Below are positions 7,587-16,273 of a stretch of DNA of 64,000 nucleotides, piece after piece. The DNA is taken from contig NZ_OZ240249.1 of assembly GCF_965198245.1 (NCBI RefSeq), positions 806,001 to 870,000 on the forward strand. The letters are read 5' to 3'. Both the position numbers and the translations under genes were made by a program. The notes under the pieces are model-generated. The model saw only the letters and a program-made list of their open reading frames with translations, was not told the origin of the DNA and did no database searches. The stretch comes from Poriferisodalis sp965198245. Lineage in GTDB: Bacteria > Actinomycetota > Acidimicrobiia > Acidimicrobiales > Poriferisodalaceae. Numbering within the stretch: position 1 is the first letter of the stretch; every line of letters begins with the position of its first letter.

Positions 7587-9592
7587 TGGCCACGACAGCG
7601 GAGTCCGCGGCGCCCCAGAGCCTTCTGGAGCGGGTTCGTCGCGTGCGGGGCTGGCGCATGGCACTGCTCCTGCTGTCGCCCTACTTGGCCATTCAGGTCT
7701 TCCATCAAGCGGCGCCGGGCCTGTTCCCCGACGTTCTCTCGAAGCTCGGTGAATTCAGGTTCCTCCCTGACTGGGCGAACGAGGCCCTGCTGCATCTCAA
7801 GAACGAGCAGCTGTTCGGGCTGTTCAATTTCAAGGACTTCACCCGCACGGTTTCGGGCTTGCTGGAGCGCCCGCTTGATCTGAGCGAGCAGCTGCTGATT
7901 GCCGGAGAGGGCCCCTTTGGCCTGGGCGCGGTGCCGTGGGTGGTGCTGGTGGGTTTGTTTGCGGTGGCAGGGGCCAAGCTGGGCGGGTGGCGGCTGGCCC
8001 TTCTTGGCGGGGGATGCTCGCTGTACCTGGCCGTCTTCAACGTGTGGGAAGACGCCATCATCACGCTGTCGATCGTGCTGGTGGTGGCACCGGTCGCAGC
8101 GGTCATCGGCTGGGCCGCCGGCCTGGCGGCAGCAAAGGCGAAGTGGTTCGAATCACTGCTGGTGCCCGTGCTCAACGTGATGCAGTCGATGCCTCACTTC
8201 TCCTACCTGCTGCCTATCTCAGTGTTCATCGGGATCGGCGACGAGGCCGGAGCCATTGCCACCATCCTGTTTGCCGTCCCGCCGATGGCCCGGCTCACGA
8301 TTCTGGGCCTGCGCTCGGTGCCGTCTGAGGTGCTCGAAGCGGGCCTGACATCGGGCTGCAACCGGTGGCAGATGCTCTGGAAGGTCGAGATGCCGGCCTC
8401 GCGTCCGCAGCTCTTGGTGGGCGTGAATCAGGTGGTGATGCAGTGCTTCGGCATGACCGTGCTGGCCTCCTTCGTCGGCACCCGGGGCCTTGGCCTGCCC
8501 CTGCTCAACTACCTGCAGAGCCTCAGGATCGGAAAGGCTCTCGAGGTGGGCGTGGCCATCGTGGCGATGGCGATCATGCTCGACCGGCTGAGCCAGGCCG
8601 CCGGGGCCCGCAGACCCGAGCACGTCGACCTGTCGAAGTCGTGGCTGGCGCGCCACCCGTACTGGATCGCCGCAGCAGCGGTGAGCGTCGCCGGCACTGT
8701 GCTGGCCCAGATCACTGATCATGCGAAGGTGCTGCCGAAGAGCTGGACGATCAGCACCGCGCCGCTGTGGGAGTGGATCGTCGACTGGGTGCAGCTCAAT
8801 CTGAAAGGACCGCTGGGCCACTTTCGCGATTTCATGATCCTGCAAGTCCTGTTCCCCATGCGCGACGGCTTCGGGTCGCTGCCGTGGATCGGCTTGCTCG
8901 TGCTTGTCGCAGCTGTCGGTTGGCGATTCGGCGGGTGGAGGCTCGCCGGGATCGTGTCGCTGTTTGTGGCTTACCTGGCGTTCTCGGGATTCTGGATCGA
9001 GTCGATGGAGACGCTCTATCTAGTTGTGGCTGCGCTGATCGTCAGTGTGGCCATCGGCGTGCCGATCGGGGTGTTCGCCTCGACATCGACGCGCCGCTAC
9101 GCCTCAGTGCAGGTCGTGCTGGACACCTTCCAAGTGCTGCCGTCGTTCATCTACCTGATCCCGGTGGTCATGCTGTTCCGGGTCGGGCCGGTCGCTGCGC
9201 TCACGGCCATCGTCATCTACGCGACGGTTCCCGCGGTGCGCTACACCATGCTTGGCTTGCGCAACGTACCCGCCGACCTGGTCGAGGCAGCCGAGATGTC
9301 CGGCTGCACTCGCTGGCAGGTACTGCGCAAGGTCAAGTTCCCGATGGCCTTCCCAGAGATCATGCTGGGCATGAACCAGGTCATCTTGTTCGGGCTGCTG
9401 CTCGTGATCATCTCCGCGTTCATCGGCGGGATCGACGGTCTCGGCGACGAAATCCTCCTGGCCCGAACCGAGCAGGCCCTTGTGGGGGAGGGCCTGGTCG
9501 CCGGCTTCAACGTGGCGGTCATCGGGCTCACCGCGGATCAGCTCATCACGAACTACGCCCGAGAGCGCAAAGCGCAGCTCGGCATCCAATGA
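7586..9592 (+). CDS. tmoW: ABC transporter permease, double-length TmoW/ProW-like
   Basis: This 668-residue membrane protein carries two BPD_transp_1 permease domains in one chain. Two copies of the coupling-helix motif are visible: VLEAGLTSGCNRWQMLWKVEMP in the first half and LVEAAEMSGCTRWQVLRKVKFP in the second. About twelve or more hydrophobic segments are present. The fused arrangement would let one polypeptide serve both half-sites of the importer with TmoV. It starts by TGATG overlap with tmoV. The substrate is inferred from the neighbouring tmm, tdm and gmaS genes. Confidence 0.85.
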   Translation: MATTAESAAPQSLLERVRRVRGWRMALLLLSPYLAIQVFHQAAPGLFPDVLSKLGEFRFLPDWANEALLHLKNEQLFGLFNFKDFTRTVSGLLERPLDLSEQLLIAGEGPFGLGAVPWVVLVGLFAVAGAKLGGWRLALLGGGCSLYLAVFNVWEDAIITLSIVLVVAPVAAVIGWAAGLAAAKAKWFESLLVPVLNVMQSMPHFSYLLPISVFIGIGDEAGAIATILFAVPPMARLTILGLRSVPSEVLEAGLTSGCNRWQMLWKVEMPASRPQLLVGVNQVVMQCFGMTVLASFVGTRGLGLPLLNYLQSLRIGKALEVGVAIVAMAIMLDRLSQAAGARRPEHVDLSKSWLARHPYWIAAAAVSVAGTVLAQITDHAKVLPKSWTISTAPLWEWIVDWVQLNLKGPLGHFRDFMILQVLFPMRDGFGSLPWIGLLVLVAAVGWRFGGWRLAGIVSLFVAYLAFSGFWIESMETLYLVVAALIVSVAIGVPIGVFASTSTRRYASVQVVLDTFQVLPSFIYLIPVVMLFRVGPVAALTAIVIYATVPAVRYTMLGLRNVPADLVEAAEMSGCTRWQVLRKVKFPMAFPEIMLGMNQVILFGLLLVIISAFIGGIDGLGDEILLARTEQALVGEGLVAGFNVAVIGLTADQLITNYARERKAQLGIQ

Positions 9593-9662
9593 AGGCGAGT
9601 CGCTAAGGCTCGCCCCCACGATGCCGACTTGCTCTACTGAGAGGAAAGAGCCGCTACTCAGA

Positions 9663-9693
9663 TTAGACATCACGGCGAGAACTGTGCTACGTT
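9663..9693 (+). promoter_or_regulatory. Candidate promoter for gmaS
   Basis: The extended -10 element TGCTACGTT (9685-9693) fits the actinobacterial pattern TGnTAnnnT. TTAGAC at 9663-9668 is a weak -35 with a long 19-base spacer. It lies about 90 bases ahead of the gmaS start in a 188-base gap. Confidence 0.35.
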
Positions 9694-9780
9694 GCGGCGG
9701 GATCCGAGCACGTTCGAGGGCACGAGTTCCGGGGCGTTACGGTTCGTGTGAACCAAGAAGTCATGCAGACAGGGGAAGCA

Positions 9781-11181
9781 ATGGCCACCGATCTTGAGAT
9801 GTTTGTCGGCGCAGACGGACGAGAAGAGCAGATCGCCGAAGTGGAGGCCCGCATCGAAGCGGACGGCATTCGGTATCTGTACTGCCAGTTCGTTTCGGTC
9901 ACCGGCCGCATCATGGGCAAGGGGATTCCCGCCAAACACTTCGGGATGATCGCCCGCAAGGGTTTTCAGCTCGTCTATGGCTCCACTGCCAACCTCTTCA
10001 TCGACCGTCACGGCAACTACATCGGCTACGGCCCCGAGGCCCGCGAGCTCGTCGGCATCGGCGAGCCCGAAACGTTCATGCCGCTGCCGTGGGATCGCAA
10101 GACGGCCCGAGTCTGGTGCACGCTGTTCCGGGGTCGTGAGGAAGAGGTGGACGGTGGTGCATTCCTGACCTCCGACTGCCGCGGCAACCTGCGGCGGCTT
10201 CACGCCGAGTTCGAGGCCAAGCACGGTCTGCACCTGCGAGCCGGCTGCGAGCCCGAGATGATGTGGCTCAAGGCCGACGCCGACGGCAAGCCGACCGTCG
10301 AGGGCATGACCAAGCCCAACTGCTATCACATCGACCAATTCGCCGAACTGCAGCCGCTGATCCACAGGGTGATCGAGTACTGCGAGGCCATGGGACTCGA
10401 GATGATCCAGGGCGACCATGAGGACGCCCCCGGCCAGCTCGAGCTGAACTTCCAATTCGACCGAGCCGAGCTCACCGCCGACCGGCTCACCACCTATCGA
10501 CAAGTGTGCAAGCAGGTCGGTCGCGAGCTCGGGGCCTTCCCGTGCTTCATGCCCAAGCCGTTCATGGGCGTGTCCGCCAACGGGTGTCACCACAACATCT
10601 CGCTGTGGGATTCCGAGGGCAACAACAAGTTCATGCCCGAAGGTGACAACCCTCAGCTGCCCGGTCCCATCGGCATGAAGGCCATCGGCGGCATCCTCGA
10701 GCACGTCCGAGGTCTCACCTGCCTCAGCGCGCCGACGGTCAACTCCTACCGGAGGCTGTGGGACACCGGCTTTTGGGCGCCCGTCTTCGCAGACTGGGGC
10801 TTCCAGAACCGCACGACCGCCCTGCGGATCAGCGCGCCGGGCCGCTTCGAGTACCGAACGGCCGACAGCTCGGTCAACCCGCACCTGTCCTTCGCGGGGC
10901 TCTTGATGGCCATGGACGACGGCCTCGACCGCAGCCTCGACCCGGGTCCGCCCGAGGAGCGCAACATCTATGAGGCCGTGGAGTCGGGCAAGGACGTGCA
11001 GAAGATCCCGCTGAACCTGGGTGAGGCGCTTGCGGCGTTCGACGCCGACGAGGTGGTCAAGGCGGCCCTGCCCGGCGAGATGTACAGGGTGTTCATGCAC
11101 TACAAGACCGACGAGTGGGAGCGGTTCCTGCACACCGTCTCCGACTGGGACGTGGAGGAGTATCTCGACGTCCTGCCCTGA
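9781..11181 (+). CDS. gmaS: Gamma-glutamylmethylamide synthetase (glutamine synthetase-like)
   Basis: This 466-residue glutamine-synthetase-fold ligase should join methylamine to glutamate with ATP, the first step of the N-methylglutamate pathway. Catalytic motifs of the fold are present: CEPEMMW near residue 157, HEDAPGQLELNF near 213, SANGCHHNISLW near 270 and RFEYRT near 355. The start at ATG 9781 follows AGGGGAAGCA; GTG 9748 is a weaker alternative. The genes behind it are mgsABC, the partners of GMAS in known methylamine users. A type III glutamine synthetase (GlnT) role is the main alternative, because GlnT and GMAS are close relatives. Confidence 0.82.
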   Translation: MATDLEMFVGADGREEQIAEVEARIEADGIRYLYCQFVSVTGRIMGKGIPAKHFGMIARKGFQLVYGSTANLFIDRHGNYIGYGPEARELVGIGEPETFMPLPWDRKTARVWCTLFRGREEEVDGGAFLTSDCRGNLRRLHAEFEAKHGLHLRAGCEPEMMWLKADADGKPTVEGMTKPNCYHIDQFAELQPLIHRVIEYCEAMGLEMIQGDHEDAPGQLELNFQFDRAELTADRLTTYRQVCKQVGRELGAFPCFMPKPFMGVSANGCHHNISLWDSEGNNKFMPEGDNPQLPGPIGMKAIGGILEHVRGLTCLSAPTVNSYRRLWDTGFWAPVFADWGFQNRTTALRISAPGRFEYRTADSSVNPHLSFAGLLMAMDDGLDRSLDPGPPEERNIYEAVESGKDVQKIPLNLGEALAAFDADEVVKAALPGEMYRVFMHYKTDEWERFLHTVSDWDVEEYLDVLP

Positions 11182-11264
11182 CCGCCCGCCTGCTCTGATC
11201 TCGCGGGGCTGGCACACGAGACATACCGAGACAGAACACACGCACCCACGAAGGGGGTAGCACC

Positions 11265-12194
11265 ATGTGCGGCATAGCCGGAGTGATCCACCGCGACGGA
11301 AGCGCCGACATCGGAGCGGAGCTCACCGCGATGCTCCAATCGATGAAGCACCGGGGGCCGGACTCCACCGGCTACGCGGTGTACGGGCCGGCCGACGACC
11401 TCGTCGTCATCCGGTTCGTGCTGGCTGAGCCCAACAAGAGCGCCGGCTTCGGCATGGCCGAGCGCCTCGAACGCAACCGCGCCGAAGTGGAGAGTCGCCT
11501 GGCCAAGATCGGTGCCGAGGTGGCCGCGGTCACCGGCGAAACCGGGTACGCATTCCGGGCCACCATCCGCTACGGCGGCGACCTCAAGGCGCTGGCCGAC
11601 TACCTCGAGGACGTGCCTGGCTGCGAGGTGCTGTCGCTGGGCAGCTCGCTGGAGATCATCAAGGACCTGGGCGACGCTGCAACGGTGAGCGACCAGTACA
11701 ACTTGGGGTCGTTCCGCGGCACTCACGGCATCGGCCATGTGCGCATGGCCACCGAATCCCAAGTGGACCTGGCCAGCGCACATCCTTACTGGGCCTACCC
11801 GTTCGCGGACGTGGCCGTGGTGCACAACGGCCAGCTCACCAACTACCACCAGTGGCGCCGGCGTCTCGAACAACATGGCCACCGGTTCCAGAGCGAGTGC
11901 GACTCCGAGATCATCGCCGTGTATCTCGCTGAGTACATGTCGCGGGGCCTGTCGTTGGAAACGTCGATGAAGCACAGCCTCGATGAGCTCGACGGCGTGT
12001 TCACCTACGTGTGCGTCACCGGCAACCAGATGGGAATCGCCAAGGATGAAATGGCGGCCAAGCCGCTGGTGCTGTTCGAGTCCGAGCCGCTGGTGGCGGT
12101 GGCCACCGAGGAAGTGGCCATCCGAGCATTGGTGCATCGCGAGGTGGAAACCCGCGATCCCTACGAGCGAGAGGTGCTGGTATGGCAGGTGTAG
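11265..12194 (+). CDS. mgsA: N-methylglutamate synthase subunit A, class II glutamine amidotransferase-like
   Basis: This 309-residue Ntn-hydrolase domain begins MCGIAGV, so Cys2 becomes the N-terminal nucleophile after Met removal. GHVRMATES and AVVHNGQLTNY are standard class II amidotransferase motifs. In the Mgs complex it is expected to act on gamma-glutamylmethylamide and pass methylamine, instead of ammonia, to the synthase centre. GAAGGGGGTAG before the ATG is a good ribosome site. It overlaps mgsB by 13 bases. It is also called GlxB in rhizobial clusters next to glnT. Confidence 0.85.
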   Translation: MCGIAGVIHRDGSADIGAELTAMLQSMKHRGPDSTGYAVYGPADDLVVIRFVLAEPNKSAGFGMAERLERNRAEVESRLAKIGAEVAAVTGETGYAFRATIRYGGDLKALADYLEDVPGCEVLSLGSSLEIIKDLGDAATVSDQYNLGSFRGTHGIGHVRMATESQVDLASAHPYWAYPFADVAVVHNGQLTNYHQWRRRLEQHGHRFQSECDSEIIAVYLAEYMSRGLSLETSMKHSLDELDGVFTYVCVTGNQMGIAKDEMAAKPLVLFESEPLVAVATEEVAIRALVHREVETRDPYEREVLVWQV

Positions 12195-12976
12195 GTTCCC
12201 GCAGCGGGGTCGCCTATGACGCCCGGGGGCTCGTGGAGCCCCATGCGGAGATGCCCGACAACGTCGAAGTCGACGGTGCCAGGGCCCGTTTCGACGCAGC
12301 CGAGCTGACCATTCGTCAGATCAACATGGTGCTGCGCAAACTCATCTACGACGACGGCATCACCGACGTGACCGTGCTCAATCCCGCCTCGAAGCACTCG
12401 TTGGCGGTGGGGATACTGAAGCGCTGCCGGATTCACTTCGAGGGAAGCCCCGGCTGGTTTGCCTGCGGGCTCATCGACGGCCCTGAAGTGACGATCAACG
12501 GTCGTGTGGGCTGGTCGGTGGCCGAGAACATGATGTCGGGCGTCGTCACCATCGAGCGCGGCGCCGGCTCGCTGACCGGTGCAGCCATCCGTGGCGGCGA
12601 CCTCATCGTGAAGGGCGACGTGGGTGCCCGCACGGGAATCGACCAGAAGGGCGGCACGATCATCGTGCTCGGCAATGTCGGCATTAACACCGGGTTCATG
12701 ATGCAGCGGGGGCGCCAGATCATCTGCGGCAACGCGGGTCAGCACCTGGGCGACTCCATGTACGACGGCGCCCTCTACGTGGGCGGCAAGGTGAGTTCGC
12801 TGGGCGTCGACTGCGTGCCCGGCGAGTGGGACGACGCCGACACCGAGTTCATCGAGCGCAAGTTCCGCATCCACTCACTCGGCGATCCGCCCGAATTCCA
12901 GAAATTCGTCTGCGGCAAAGTGCTGCACAACTACGACTTGCTCGAGCCTTCTGAGCGCAAGCTCGTCATTCACTAG
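12182..12976 (+). CDS. mgsB: N-methylglutamate synthase subunit B, glutamate synthase C-terminal (GXGXG) domain
   Basis: This 264-residue stand-alone version of the glutamate synthase C-terminal beta-helix domain (GlxC-like) has repeated G-x-x-G turns in the segment MSGVVTIERGAGS through GNVGINTGF. It has no active site by itself and probably holds the amidotransferase and FMN subunits together, as the beta-helix does in GltB. It is co-translated with mgsA. The last codons (ERKLV) are repeated in DNA just past the stop. Confidence 0.85.
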   Translation: MAGVGSRSGVAYDARGLVEPHAEMPDNVEVDGARARFDAAELTIRQINMVLRKLIYDDGITDVTVLNPASKHSLAVGILKRCRIHFEGSPGWFACGLIDGPEVTINGRVGWSVAENMMSGVVTIERGAGSLTGAAIRGGDLIVKGDVGARTGIDQKGGTIIVLGNVGINTGFMMQRGRQIICGNAGQHLGDSMYDGALYVGGKVSSLGVDCVPGEWDDADTEFIERKFRIHSLGDPPEFQKFVCGKVLHNYDLLEPSERKLVIH

Positions 12977-12993
12977 CGAGCGCAAGCTCGTCA
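12953..12993 (+). repeat. 16-base direct repeat across the mgsB stop
   Basis: The sequence GAGCGCAAGCTCGTCA occurs at 12953-12968 and 12978-12993. Each copy can fold as GAGC-GCAA-GCTC, a four-bp stem with a GNRA-type loop. One copy is the end of mgsB, the other is non-coding, which suggests a local duplication. Confidence 0.8.
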
Positions 12994-13013
12994 ATCGATA
13001 CAGGGAAACACAC

Positions 13014-14417
13014 ATGGCCGATACGAACGAGGTCAACGAGAGCACCGATGTGCTCGGCAAGAGTCGGATCTTCACCCGCGAGGTCATCAACGACATCCAT
13101 GTGAAGGCCGAACTCGGCCGCTACCGGATGCGGGGATTGTCGATCTTCAAGAAGATCCCCCACTGGGACGAGCTGGTGTTCCTGCCCGGAACCCTCACCC
13201 GATTCGTGATCGAGGGCTACCGCGAGAAGTGCGACACCACCACAGTCATCGGCTCACGCTTCGCCGCCAAGCCGCTCGAACTCGAAATCCCGGTGTACAT
13301 CACGGGCATGAGCTTCGGTGCGCTGTCGCTGGAGGCCAAGATGGCCTTGGCCAAGGGCGCGTCCATGGCTGGCACCGCCACCTGCTCGGGCGAGGGCGGA
13401 ATGATCCCGCCAGAGCGCGACCTGTCCACCAAGTGGTACTACCAGGTCATCCAGAGCCGCTACGGCTTCAACCCCCATCACCTGATGCTGGCCGATGCGG
13501 TGGAGTTCTTCATCGGCCAGGGTTGCAAGGTTGGTCTAGGCGGCCACCTGATGGGCCAGAAGGTCACCGAGCAGGTTGCTGAGATGAGGTCGCTGCCGGC
13601 GGGCATCGACCAGCGTTCGCCGGCTCGCCACCCTGACTGGCTTGGTCCCGACGATCTGTCGCTGAAGATCCAGGAGATTCGCGAAGCCACCGACTATCAG
13701 GTCCCCATTCAACTCAAGCTGGGATCTGCCCGGGTGTATGACGACGTGCGCATGGCGGCCAAGTGTGGCCCCGACGTCATCTACCTCGATGGTGCTGAGG
13801 GCGGCACCGGTGCGGGACCGCATCTGGCTACTGAGGAGACCGGCATTCCGCTGATGGCGGCTATCCCCGAGGCCCGCCGGGCGCTCGAGGATGTGGGCCT
13901 CGCCGACGACATCGACCTGGTCGTGGCGGGCGGCATCCGCAACGGCGGCGACGTGGCCAAGTGCCTGGCGTTGGGTGCAGATGCCATCGCGTTGGGCACG
14001 GCTGCGCTGATGGCGCTCAACTGCAACAAGGAGATCCCTGGCGTCACCGACTACGAGGGCACGATCGGCGTGCCCGCGGGCGAGTGTTACCACTGCCACA
14101 CCGGTCGGTGTCCCGTCGGCGTAGCCACCCAGGACGTCGAGCTGCGCAAGCGCCTCGACGTAGATGAGGCCGCCCTGCGGGTTTACAACTTCCTCATCAC
14201 CCTCACCATGGAAGTGCAGATGCTGGCCCGGGCTTGCGGCAAGACCGATGTGCATTCTCTGGAGCCCGAGGACCTGGCCGCGCTCACCCACGAGGCGGCC
14301 GCAATGGCCAAGGTGCCACTCGCGGGCACCAACTACATCCCTGGTGTCACCGAGGAGCAGAACATGCAAGAGATCCGCGACCTCTTCGACCGCTACGTGA
14401 TCGACAAGGGAGTGTGA
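13014..14417 (+). CDS. mgsC: N-methylglutamate synthase subunit C, glutamate synthase FMN domain
   Basis: This 467-residue protein is the FMN-binding synthase domain of the glutamate synthase family (GlxD-like). An FMN barrel includes ITGMSFGALS near residue 97, DGAEGGTGAGP near 258 and VAGGIRNGGDV near 303. The cysteine group CYHCHTGRCPVGV near residues 358-370 would bind a 3Fe-4S cluster. With MgsA and MgsB it should convert gamma-glutamylmethylamide plus 2-oxoglutarate to N-methylglutamate. The start at ATG 13014 follows a weak AGGGAAACAC site, 37 bases after mgsB. Confidence 0.87.
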   Translation: MADTNEVNESTDVLGKSRIFTREVINDIHVKAELGRYRMRGLSIFKKIPHWDELVFLPGTLTRFVIEGYREKCDTTTVIGSRFAAKPLELEIPVYITGMSFGALSLEAKMALAKGASMAGTATCSGEGGMIPPERDLSTKWYYQVIQSRYGFNPHHLMLADAVEFFIGQGCKVGLGGHLMGQKVTEQVAEMRSLPAGIDQRSPARHPDWLGPDDLSLKIQEIREATDYQVPIQLKLGSARVYDDVRMAAKCGPDVIYLDGAEGGTGAGPHLATEETGIPLMAAIPEARRALEDVGLADDIDLVVAGGIRNGGDVAKCLALGADAIALGTAALMALNCNKEIPGVTDYEGTIGVPAGECYHCHTGRCPVGVATQDVELRKRLDVDEAALRVYNFLITLTMEVQMLARACGKTDVHSLEPEDLAALTHEAAAMAKVPLAGTNYIPGVTEEQNMQEIRDLFDRYVIDKGV

Positions 14418-14418
14418 C

Positions 14419-14889
14419 GTGCCCGAGACCACGAACACAGCATCCGCGCACACAGGCGAGAGCTCGCGCGAGACCCGCACCGTCGCCATCGACGCCGAAG
14501 TCCTGGCTGGCAAGCGGTTCGCCTACCAAGAAGACATGTCGCTGGTCATCGACATAGATCTTCTGGCGGTTACCCCAGGACCCGACATCAACTGGCTCGA
14601 GGACATCACCCTTCTCGAAGAGGACGGGGTGCCGGCGGTCTTCGACCGCTACTCGAACTCGTTTCTGAAGATCTACTTCGAGATCCCGCCCGGCCGCGAG
14701 GACGAGATCGCCCGCAAGGTGCTCATGAAGCACCTCACCGAGGGCAACAGCTACGGCATCACCCTCAAGGACATCCATTGCAAGTTCCCGCAGGTGGAGC
14801 TGGGGCCGTGGGTCGCGGAATCGCGGATCGTCGGCACCGACTGGCGCAAGCCGGTGCTGGAGGGCTGGACAGCCCCCGGCGGCCACTGA
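14419..14889 (+). CDS. Uncharacterised protein in the methylamine operon
   Basis: I do not recognise this 156-residue protein. It is soluble and acidic, with no signal peptide or membrane segment. A polar N-terminus of about 28 residues leads into an alternating charged and hydrophobic body with MSLVIDIDLLAV, NSFLKIYFEIPPG and GNSYGITLKDIHCKF. Only one cysteine is present, so a metal-cluster role is unlikely. The GTG start is one base past the mgsC stop and is preceded by AAGGGAG, so it is firmly in the operon. A structural or regulatory partner of the Mgs or Mgd complex is a guess from position only. Confidence 0.75.
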   Translation: MPETTNTASAHTGESSRETRTVAIDAEVLAGKRFAYQEDMSLVIDIDLLAVTPGPDINWLEDITLLEEDGVPAVFDRYSNSFLKIYFEIPPGREDEIARKVLMKHLTEGNSYGITLKDIHCKFPQVELGPWVAESRIVGTDWRKPVLEGWTAPGGH

Positions 14890-14941
14890 GCCGTCACTCA
14901 GAGAAGCCACTCAAAGAGACTGAACCGAGGAGGCTGCGGTT

Positions 14942-16273
14942 ATGGCACTGCCGACCAGGGCTCGTTTTGTCATCATCGGCGGAGGCATTCACGGCCTGTC
15001 GACAGCTTGGAACCTTGCCCGCGATCTGAGGTCGTCGGGACGGGGATCGGGCGACGACATCGTCGTCATCGACAAGACCGGTGTGGGTGCGGGCGCTTCG
15101 GGCATCGCCTGCGGTGTCATTCGCAACAACTACTTCCAGCCGGCCATGCGTGAGCTCATGGCCCACTCGGTGGACGTCTGGGACAGCGATCCCGAGGCGT
15201 TCTCGTATCACCCTGTGGGCTACATGCAGATCAGCCATGAGGCGATGCGCAACGACGTGGCCTCGATCCATGCTCAGCAGAAGGCCATCGGCTACTCGTC
15301 CACGTTCGTTGAAGGTGCCGAGGCCTCGGCCAGCTACATGCGTGGGATCTTCGATGACTGGCAGGCGCAGGGCATCACCAGCGTCCTGCATGAGCACCGG
15401 GGCGGGTATGCCAACAACATGGCCTCGCTCAAGGGGCTGCTCGGCAAGGTCGAGGCAGAAGGCGTCGGCGTGGTGGGCGGTGTCACCGTGACCGGGTTCG
15501 ACCAGGATGCCTCCGGAGCGGTCACTGCTGTGCTCACCGATCAAGGACCCGTGGCGTGCGATCACGTGGTGGTGGCGGTGGGGCCGTGGGTGCAGAAGAT
15601 CTGGGCCATGCTCGACCTGCCGACGACCACCGAGGTTCTCGCCAGCGACGGCCAGGTGCACAGCCGCCCGACCTGGACCTACATGTGCCTGCAGGAAGGC
15701 ACGCTCACGGTCGACCCCGGCTTCCTCACCGACAACGAGGGCAACATGCCGCCGGTGGTGCACATTGACACCGACGCTCCCCTGTACGACGCCGACGGGC
15801 TCGTCACTGAGGGGCCGTGGGGCATCTACTACAAGCCGGACTTCAACTTCGGCGGCGTCCAGGGCGGCTATATGCCCTACGTCGTGGATAAGCCGTCTGC
15901 CGATGTGGCCGTCGACCCCTACGGACCCGACTCGCCCGACTTCGTTGTGGGGGGCGACTTCTACCGCACCTGGACTGCGGCGTTGGCTCACTGCCACAAA
16001 CGCTTCGAGGGCAAGACCCACCTCATCAGCGACGAGCCTTCAGGGGGGATCGGCAGCTTCTCGCCCGACAACTTCCCTGTGTTCGACACCTTCTGCGACA
16101 ACGCCTACTTCATTGCCGACTCCAACCACGGCTACAAGATGATCGGCGTGGGTGCGCTGGTGGCCAAGGAGCTGATCGGAGAGCCTCAGGCGCTACTGGA
16201 GCCATTCCGCTATTCGCGTTACGCCGAGGGCCGGCTCCACCCGGTGAGCAACTCGCCTTACCCCTGGAGCTAG
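14942..16273 (+). CDS. FAD-dependent amine oxidoreductase, SoxB-like
   Basis: This 443-residue DAO-family flavoprotein has the FAD motif VIIGGGIHGLSTAW at residues 10-23 and the C-terminal flavin loop DSNHGYKMIGVG. GVGAGASGIACGVIRNNYFQ parallels the GSGGSGRNTAIIRSNY region of mgdA, so it is a diverged paralogue of that subunit, here without the other three. CCGAGGAGG precedes the ATG. It could oxidise another N-methylated amino acid, or serve as an alternative beta subunit for the Mgd complex. Its stop codon abuts the stop of the convergent gene with no gap. Confidence 0.8.
   Translation: MALPTRARFVIIGGGIHGLSTAWNLARDLRSSGRGSGDDIVVIDKTGVGAGASGIACGVIRNNYFQPAMRELMAHSVDVWDSDPEAFSYHPVGYMQISHEAMRNDVASIHAQQKAIGYSSTFVEGAEASASYMRGIFDDWQAQGITSVLHEHRGGYANNMASLKGLLGKVEAEGVGVVGGVTVTGFDQDASGAVTAVLTDQGPVACDHVVVAVGPWVQKIWAMLDLPTTTEVLASDGQVHSRPTWTYMCLQEGTLTVDPGFLTDNEGNMPPVVHIDTDAPLYDADGLVTEGPWGIYYKPDFNFGGVQGGYMPYVVDKPSADVAVDPYGPDSPDFVVGGDFYRTWTAALAHCHKRFEGKTHLISDEPSGGIGSFSPDNFPVFDTFCDNAYFIADSNHGYKMIGVGALVAKELIGEPQALLEPFRYSRYAEGRLHPVSNSPYPWS

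Noticed and set aside
9593..9620. Terminator after tmoW (GGCGAG...CTCGCC)
   Set aside because: The stem is only six pairs with a long loop and no T run.
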